DNA of 38,699 nucleotides from Chloroflexota bacterium (lineage in GTDB: Bacteria > Chloroflexota > Dehalococcoidia > Tepidiformales > Tepidiformaceae). A program made the translations under genes and the position numbers. Below are positions 35,072-38,699 of the stretch, piece after piece. Below the pieces are notes generated by a model, which saw nothing but the letters and a program-made list of their open reading frames with translations, searched no databases and was not told the DNA's origin. Positions within the stretch are counted from its first letter, which is position 1; every line of letters begins with the position of its first letter. The stretch covers positions 1 through 38,699 of the forward strand of contig JAPOQN010000033.1 in NCBI GenBank assembly GCA_026710655.1, in the 5' to 3' direction.

Positions 35072-35584
35072 ATGACGGACCGGACGCTGGTGCCGATGCT
35101 GCTCGAGGCGTGGGATGACCTCGACCGGGCGTATGCGGAGATGACGGAGGAGGAGGCGACGGCGCGGCCGGATGGGGCGAGTGCGTTCGGGTGGACGCTG
35201 TACCACCTGACGATGTTCCCGGACCTGATCGTGAGCGTGGTGCTGGGGAACGGAGAGCCGCACCCGACCTTCGTGCGGGCGCGAGAGGAGCACGGATTCA
35301 GCGGGGACTGCGGAGACTGGCCGGCGATCGCGGAGGCGGCCCGGGAGGTGCGGGCCAGGGTGGAGACGGCACTTGAGGGGATGACGGACGCGGACCTGGC
35401 GGAGACAGTCGTGCCAGGATGGGCGGACTTCCCCTCGACGACGCTGCGCTACCTGGTGCTCCGCATGGTCGCGCACATGTACTACCACATCGGGGAGGTG
35501 GCGACGCGGCGGGGGCGGGGCGACGACTACCCGGGGCCGCTCACGCGGGTGCTCGAAGGGCCGGACATCGGGCAGGAGTCCTGA
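35072..35584 (+). CDS. DinB-like four-helix bundle protein
   Basis: A 170-residue protein of the DinB/YfiT type: an N-terminal helix (VPMLLEAWDDLDRAYAEM), FGWTLYHLTMF with the first metal His, and C-terminal RMVAHMYYHIGEV with two more, forming the usual His triad. Relatives include mycothiol-dependent S-transferases and metal hydrolases, but many are uncharacterised. The ATG at 35072 sits 6 bases after GGGAGGG, better than that at 35066. It follows thiZ by 30 bases and may be cotranscribed. Confidence 0.78.
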   Translation: MTDRTLVPMLLEAWDDLDRAYAEMTEEEATARPDGASAFGWTLYHLTMFPDLIVSVVLGNGEPHPTFVRAREEHGFSGDCGDWPAIAEAAREVRARVETALEGMTDADLAETVVPGWADFPSTTLRYLVLRMVAHMYYHIGEVATRRGRGDDYPGPLTRVLEGPDIGQES

Positions 35585-35585
35585 C

Positions 35586-36251
35586 GTGGTCATCACCTGG
35601 ACGGTGGGGCTGACGGCGCGTCCGGGGCGGGAGAACAGCTTCATCGCGATCGCGAACGAACTGACGGAGACTTCGAACCGGCTGGATGAGGGCTGCGACA
35701 TCTACATCTGCCTGCAGAATCTGGACGATGCGCGCGACTTCCTCTGGTACGAGCAGTGGGCGACGATGCCGCTGCTGGAGCGCCACGTCGAGCGCATCCG
35801 GCCGATGCTCTCGGGCTCGCCGGAGGGGCGCGACGGGTCGCGCCTCTACACGTCGATCCAGCGCCGGGAACAGCTTGGCTACGACCTGCTGCGGAACCAC
35901 GTCGACCCCGAGCGGGACTGGTACGAGGCGTCGATCACCGGGTGGGCGGTGGCGCGGGCGAAGCCCGGGCAGGAGGAAGGGCTGCGGGAGTTGGCCGTCG
36001 AGTTGAGCCGGACGGGTCAGGAGTTCCCCGGAAATGTCACGCACATTGCGCACGAGAGGGAGGACATCCCGGGGGTCATCTGCTGGTTCGAACAGTGGCG
36101 GGACCAGGACGTGCTGGAGGCGCGGGTGGCGTCGCTGGAAGAGCGGTATGGGGCGCCGCGGGGCACGGACGGAGTGGAGCGGATGCCGGCGGGTATCGCG
36201 GACGTGATGGAGTCGCTGGACGCGACGCGCTACCGGGTAGTGGCGACGTAG
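35586..36251 (+). CDS. Double ABM-domain protein (antibiotic-biosynthesis-monooxygenase-like)
   Basis: 221 residues in two ferredoxin-like ABM-type halves. The first (about 1-75) has TWTVGLTARPGRENSFIAIANEL, then FLWYEQWATMPLLERHV. The second (about 117-190) has AVARAKPGQEEGLRELAVEL, then ICWFEQWRDQDVLEARV. The W-x-EQW pattern occurs in both, which indicates an internal duplication. ABM proteins carry out cofactor-less oxygenation or bind small molecules; the ligand is unknown. It starts at a GTG one base after the DinB stop, so the two genes are coupled. Confidence 0.75.
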   Translation: MVITWTVGLTARPGRENSFIAIANELTETSNRLDEGCDIYICLQNLDDARDFLWYEQWATMPLLERHVERIRPMLSGSPEGRDGSRLYTSIQRREQLGYDLLRNHVDPERDWYEASITGWAVARAKPGQEEGLRELAVELSRTGQEFPGNVTHIAHEREDIPGVICWFEQWRDQDVLEARVASLEERYGAPRGTDGVERMPAGIADVMESLDATRYRVVAT

Positions 36252-36301
36252 GGTTAGCGCTCTCCCCCGAGTTGTATGCTCCCGCCTTAGAAGGAGGCGC
36301 C

Positions 36302-36697
36302 GTGAGTTTCGACACCAGCAATGCCATTGCACTGATCGCGATCAGCGCCGTCAACGCCATCGGGGTGATCGCGGTCAGCGCGGTAAACGCCATCGGCGTC
36401 GTCGCCATTTGCAGTGTGAACGCGATCGGGCTTCTGGCCTTCGCGACCATCAACGCGACCGGTGTCATCGCGTTCTCGAGCGTGAACGCGAACGGGGTCA
36501 TCGCCATCAGCTCGAACAACGCGAACGGGTTCATCGCGATCGGCAAGACCGCCAGTGGCACGTTCGCGTTCTCGCGATCGGGCAAGGGGAAGGCGAAGTA
36601 CATGCTCTCGCCGAACCGTCGCGACGAAGAGGCCGTGCGGCTGTTCTCGCGCTGGGTCCCCAGTTCGATGTGGCCGAAGGAGATCGAGGCCGCCTAG
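36302..36697 (+). CDS. Small protein of 11-residue tandem repeats, unknown function
   Basis: 131 residues I cannot assign to a known family. Residues 4-90 are seven to eight repeats with an exact 11-residue period, consensus about S-x-V-N-A-x-G-V-I-A-I. The Asn falls at 7, 18, 29, 40, 51, 62 and 73, and the Gly at 21 to 76 in steps of 11. Such a pattern of small and alternating hydrophobic residues suggests a beta-solenoid or a membrane-lying sheet. A basic tail follows (SRSGKGKAKYML), then a charged end. It has no signal peptide. GTG start after AAGGAGG, within a possible hairpin. The neighbours are an ABM protein and convergent tag. Confidence 0.7.
   Translation: MSFDTSNAIALIAISAVNAIGVIAVSAVNAIGVVAICSVNAIGLLAFATINATGVIAFSSVNANGVIAISSNNANGFIAIGKTASGTFAFSRSGKGKAKYMLSPNRRDEEAVRLFSRWVPSSMWPKEIEAA
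36311..36571 (+). repeat. 33-base tandem repeats inside the small repeat protein
   Basis: About eight degenerate 33-base units encode the 11-residue repeats. The codon series AAC-GCG/GCC-x-GGx recurs every 33 bases. Units 2 to 6 are the most alike (SAVNAIG and SSVNANG forms), and the last two decay toward the C-terminus. Confidence 0.75.
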
Positions 36698-36707
36698 GCG
36701 CCGCGCC

Positions 36708-37277
36708 CTACACCTGTCCGTAGCGGAAGCAACCCGTGACGTGGTCGTTCACGAGGCCGGCGGACTGCATGAAGGCGTAGCAGATGGTCGGCCCGACGAA
36801 GGAGAACCCGTAGCCCTTCAGCGCCTTGCTCATGGCGCGCGACTCGCCAGTCTGGGCGGGCAGGTCGGCGAGGGACTCGAAGGCGTTGGGGCGGGGCTGT
36901 TCGCCGACGAACGACCAGATGAAGGCCTCGAGGGAGCCGTGCTCGGCCTGCACAGCGAGCGTCGCCTGCGCGCTGGCGATGGCGGCGTCGATCTTGGCGC
37001 GGTTGCGGATGATGCGAGCGTCGCCGCGGAGGCGTTGGCGGTCGGCGTCGGTGTAGGCGGCGACGGTCGCGATGTCGAATCCGTCGAAGGCGGCGCGGTA
37101 GCCCTCGCGACGGTGGAGGACGGTCCGCCAGGAGAGCCCCGCCTGCGCCCCTTCGAGCACGAGCAGCTCGAACAGGTCGCGGTCTCCTTGCGTGGGGACG
37201 CCCCACTCCTCGTCGTGGTACTGCTGCATGAGGGGGTCGTCGCCGGCCCACTCGCAGCGGACTACGTCGTCGGGCAT
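36708..37277 (-). CDS. tag: DNA-3-methyladenine glycosylase I
   Basis: Removes 3-methyladenine from alkylated DNA. Its 189 residues contain the zinc ligands: Cys near residue 8 in RCEWAG, His in QQYHDEEWG, and the HVTGCFRY motif at the C-terminus with His and Cys. The FELLVLEGAQAGLSWRTVL helix, FVGEQP and GFSFVGPTICYAFMQ segments are standard. The ATG follows AGGAGGT. It is the second gene after a VOC protein on the minus strand and is convergent with the repeat protein. Confidence 0.95.
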   Translation of the reverse strand: MPDDVVRCEWAGDDPLMQQYHDEEWGVPTQGDRDLFELLVLEGAQAGLSWRTVLHRREGYRAAFDGFDIATVAAYTDADRQRLRGDARIIRNRAKIDAAIASAQATLAVQAEHGSLEAFIWSFVGEQPRPNAFESLADLPAQTGESRAMSKALKGYGFSFVGPTICYAFMQSAGLVNDHVTGCFRYGQV

Positions 37278-37302
37278 TGGCGACCTCCTGCCGGACCGAT
37301 GT

Positions 37303-37683
37303 CTAGCTTTCCCGGTCTTCGAGACGGGTGGCGAACCGCACGGCGAAGCCGTCGGGGTCGGCGATGGCGAAGTCGCGCAGTCCGTAGTACTTGTCCTCGA
37401 TCGGGGCGAGGACGCGCGCGCCCATCTGCTGCGCCAGCTCCCAGAACCGGTCCACGTCGGGCACCATGACGCGAACGTTGGCCTGGGGCGCATCGGGCAC
37501 AGGGCCCATGTCTGGTCGCTCATCGAGGAAGAGGAGGTGGCCCTCCCAGGTCAGCTCGACGAAGTCGCCGTCGTCCCTGACCAGCTCGAACCCGAGGCGA
37601 CGGTAGAACTCCGTGGACTTCCTGATGTCCCGCACGAATATCTCGATGACCAGCTGCTCGGTGGGGTCGACGTAGCGTTCCAT
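37303..37683 (-). CDS. Glyoxalase/bleomycin-resistance (VOC) superfamily protein
   Basis: 126 residues with one complete VOC unit: VIEIFVRDIRKSTEFYRRLGFELVRDDGDFVEL (split near 12-44), then VRVMVPDVDRFWELAQQMGA and the typical end ADPDGFAVRFA. The positions of the metal ligands are not fully kept (the first His is Glu14-like), so it may bind rather than convert its ligand. The ATG at 37683 follows GAGAGGT. It leads a two-gene unit with tag and is divergent from the thiolase-like gene. Confidence 0.82.
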   Translation of the reverse strand: MERYVDPTEQLVIEIFVRDIRKSTEFYRRLGFELVRDDGDFVELTWEGHLLFLDERPDMGPVPDAPQANVRVMVPDVDRFWELAQQMGARVLAPIEDKYYGLRDFAIADPDGFAVRFATRLEDRES

Positions 37684-37811
37684 GGCGTTACCTCTCGTTG
37701 GCCAACTCGCACGGGGGGACCGGACTGGGGCATGGCGAGCGATGGTACAGGCACCCATAGGCAGGGCCGCCGTGTAGCATTCGGCATAGCCCAACTGCGC
37801 CGGAGGCGAGC

Positions 37812-38699
37812 ATGTCTGAGGACGTCACGATGCGAGGCAAGACGGCCATCGTGGGCATCGGCGAGACGACCTACTACAAGCGCGGACAGTCGCCCGACCC
37901 CGAGTTCAAGCTGGTGCTCGACGCCATCCAGCTCGCCGCCGAGGACGCCGGCATCGACGTGCGCGATATCGACGGGTTCGCGGCCTACGCGAACGACCGC
38001 AACGACCCGCCACGGCTGATGACGGCTCTGGGAGTCAAGGACCTCACCTTCAGCAACATGGTCTGGGGGGGTGGCGGCGGCGGCGGCTCGGGAGCGGTCG
38101 CGAACGCGGTGGCGGCGGTGGTCGCGGGGTACTCGAAGTACGTGGTGGTCTACCGGGGGCTCGCGCAGGGCCAGTTCGGGCGCTTCGGACAGGGTCCGCA
38201 GGCGCCGACGGCGCCCGGCGGGGCGGCGTTCACGGCGCCGTACGGTCTGATGTCGCCGGCGCAGTCGTTCGCGATGCGCATCCGCCGCTTCATGCACGAC
38301 CACGGGACGGAGCAGAGCGCCTTGCGGGCGATCTCGCTGGCCTCGTACCAGCACGCGCAGGCGAACCCGCGGGCGGTGATGTACGGGCGCGAGCTGACCG
38401 AGGAGATCTACGACAACTCGCGCATGATCGTGGAGCCGTTCCACCTGTTCGACTGCTGCCAGGAGAACGACGGCGCGGCCGCCCTGATCGTGACCACCGC
38501 GGAGCGGGCGAAGGACATGAAGAACAAGCCCGCGTGGGTGATGAGCGCGGCCCAGGGATCGGACTACCGGCAGGCGGCGACGGCGCACAACTCGCCCGAC
38601 TACGCGACCTCCAACTTCAAGACGCTGGCCCCACGGCTGTACGCGATGGCGGGTCTCGGTCCGGAGGACGTGGATGTGCTCCAGAGCTACGAGAACTTC
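37812..38699 (+). CDS. Thiolase-like (Ltp/SCP2-type) protein, 3' end beyond the window
   Basis: The first 296 residues of a thiolase-fold protein: KTAIVGIGETTYYKRG opens it, LAAEDAGIDVRDIDG and AAVVAGYSKYVVVYRG follow, then the C-half region with QENDGAAALIVTTAERA. At the place of the nucleophilic Cys of true thiolases the sequence is GGGGGGGSG (86-94), so it probably is not a Claisen thiolase. Such Cys-less members include the Ltp2-type aldolases, which cleave sterol side chains together with a DUF35 partner. ATG after GGAGG. The partner gene, if any, would lie beyond the window end. Confidence 0.82.
   Translation, partial: MSEDVTMRGKTAIVGIGETTYYKRGQSPDPEFKLVLDAIQLAAEDAGIDVRDIDGFAAYANDRNDPPRLMTALGVKDLTFSNMVWGGGGGGGSGAVANAVAAVVAGYSKYVVVYRGLAQGQFGRFGQGPQAPTAPGGAAFTAPYGLMSPAQSFAMRIRRFMHDHGTEQSALRAISLASYQHAQANPRAVMYGRELTEEIYDNSRMIVEPFHLFDCCQENDGAAALIVTTAERAKDMKNKPAWVMSAAQGSDYRQAATAHNSPDYATSNFKTLAPRLYAMAGLGPEDVDVLQSYENF

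Noticed and set aside
36311..36571. Tandem 33-base units as a CRISPR array
   Set aside because: Units are contiguous with no spacers and encode in-frame protein repeats.
35756..36697. A 313-codon frame joining the ABM region to the repeat protein
   Set aside because: The first part is a shadow of the ABM gene; the GTG at 36302 with AAGGAGG is the likely start of the repeat protein.

Overview
The window is a GC-rich bacterial chromosome segment in which nearly every base is coding, genes overlap at their stop and start codons, and GTG starts are common. The gene set points to a Chloroflexota bacterium of the Dehalococcoidia or SAR202 kind. Markers are Rex, a DUF951 protein, an atpIBEFHAGDC-type ATP synthase locus, MTH1187/YkoF with ThiXYZ, CaiB-type CoA transferases, a flavin-monooxygenase-like acyl-CoA dehydrogenase homologue and an Ltp-type thiolase. 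This placement is inferred from gene content; no rRNA is present.

Layout. 1-6.5 kb: the tail of an IS5-type transposase, a class V aminotransferase, selA, rex, then a minus-strand set of murA-like, mreB/mbl-like and a P-loop kinase-like gene. 6.6-15.7 kb: a VOC protein, then the minus-strand ATP synthase operon atpI-B-E-F-H-A-G-[HAD phosphatase]-[crotonase]-D-C. Two metabolic genes are embedded, translationally coupled, between atpG and atpD. Subunit a carries a roughly 150-residue acidic, His-rich extracytoplasmic insertion. A probable Rex operator overlaps the operon promoter. 15.7-19.4 kb: a bifunctional-nuclease-family gene and the coupled set murI-pyrF-DUF951-MFS exporter. 19.5-25.0 kb: comB, the MoxR-DUF58-DUF4129 cluster and a metallo-beta-lactamase-fold hydrolase. 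25.0-27.3 kb: four tRNA genes (Leu-UAA, Val-CAC, Leu-CAG and an unusual Arg-GCG) around a MarR-like regulator and a secreted four-cysteine protein of unknown function. 27.3-31.7 kb: an epimerase, a DUF402 protein, a CoA transferase, a solitary AbrB-type protein, a strong bidirectional terminator and an acyl-CoA-dehydrogenase-like flavoprotein. 31.8-36.3 kb: a TPP riboswitch with an apparent ribosome-site-sequestering expression platform in front of a thiamine-binding protein and ThiXYZ, then a DinB-like protein and a double ABM-domain protein. 36.3-38.7 kb: a small protein built of perfect-period 11-residue repeats, tag, a VOC protein and the start of a thiolase-like gene.

How it fits together. 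Rex and the atp promoter suggest redox (NADH/NAD+) control of ATP synthase. The riboswitch ties the thi transporter to cellular TPP. The murA-like and mreB-like neighbours both lack textbook active-site residues, which is worth attention in a phylum where several lineages have altered or missing walls. The least explained items are the 11-residue-repeat protein, the long AtpB insertion, the genes embedded in the atp operon and the structured AT-richer intergenic stretch before the secreted protein.
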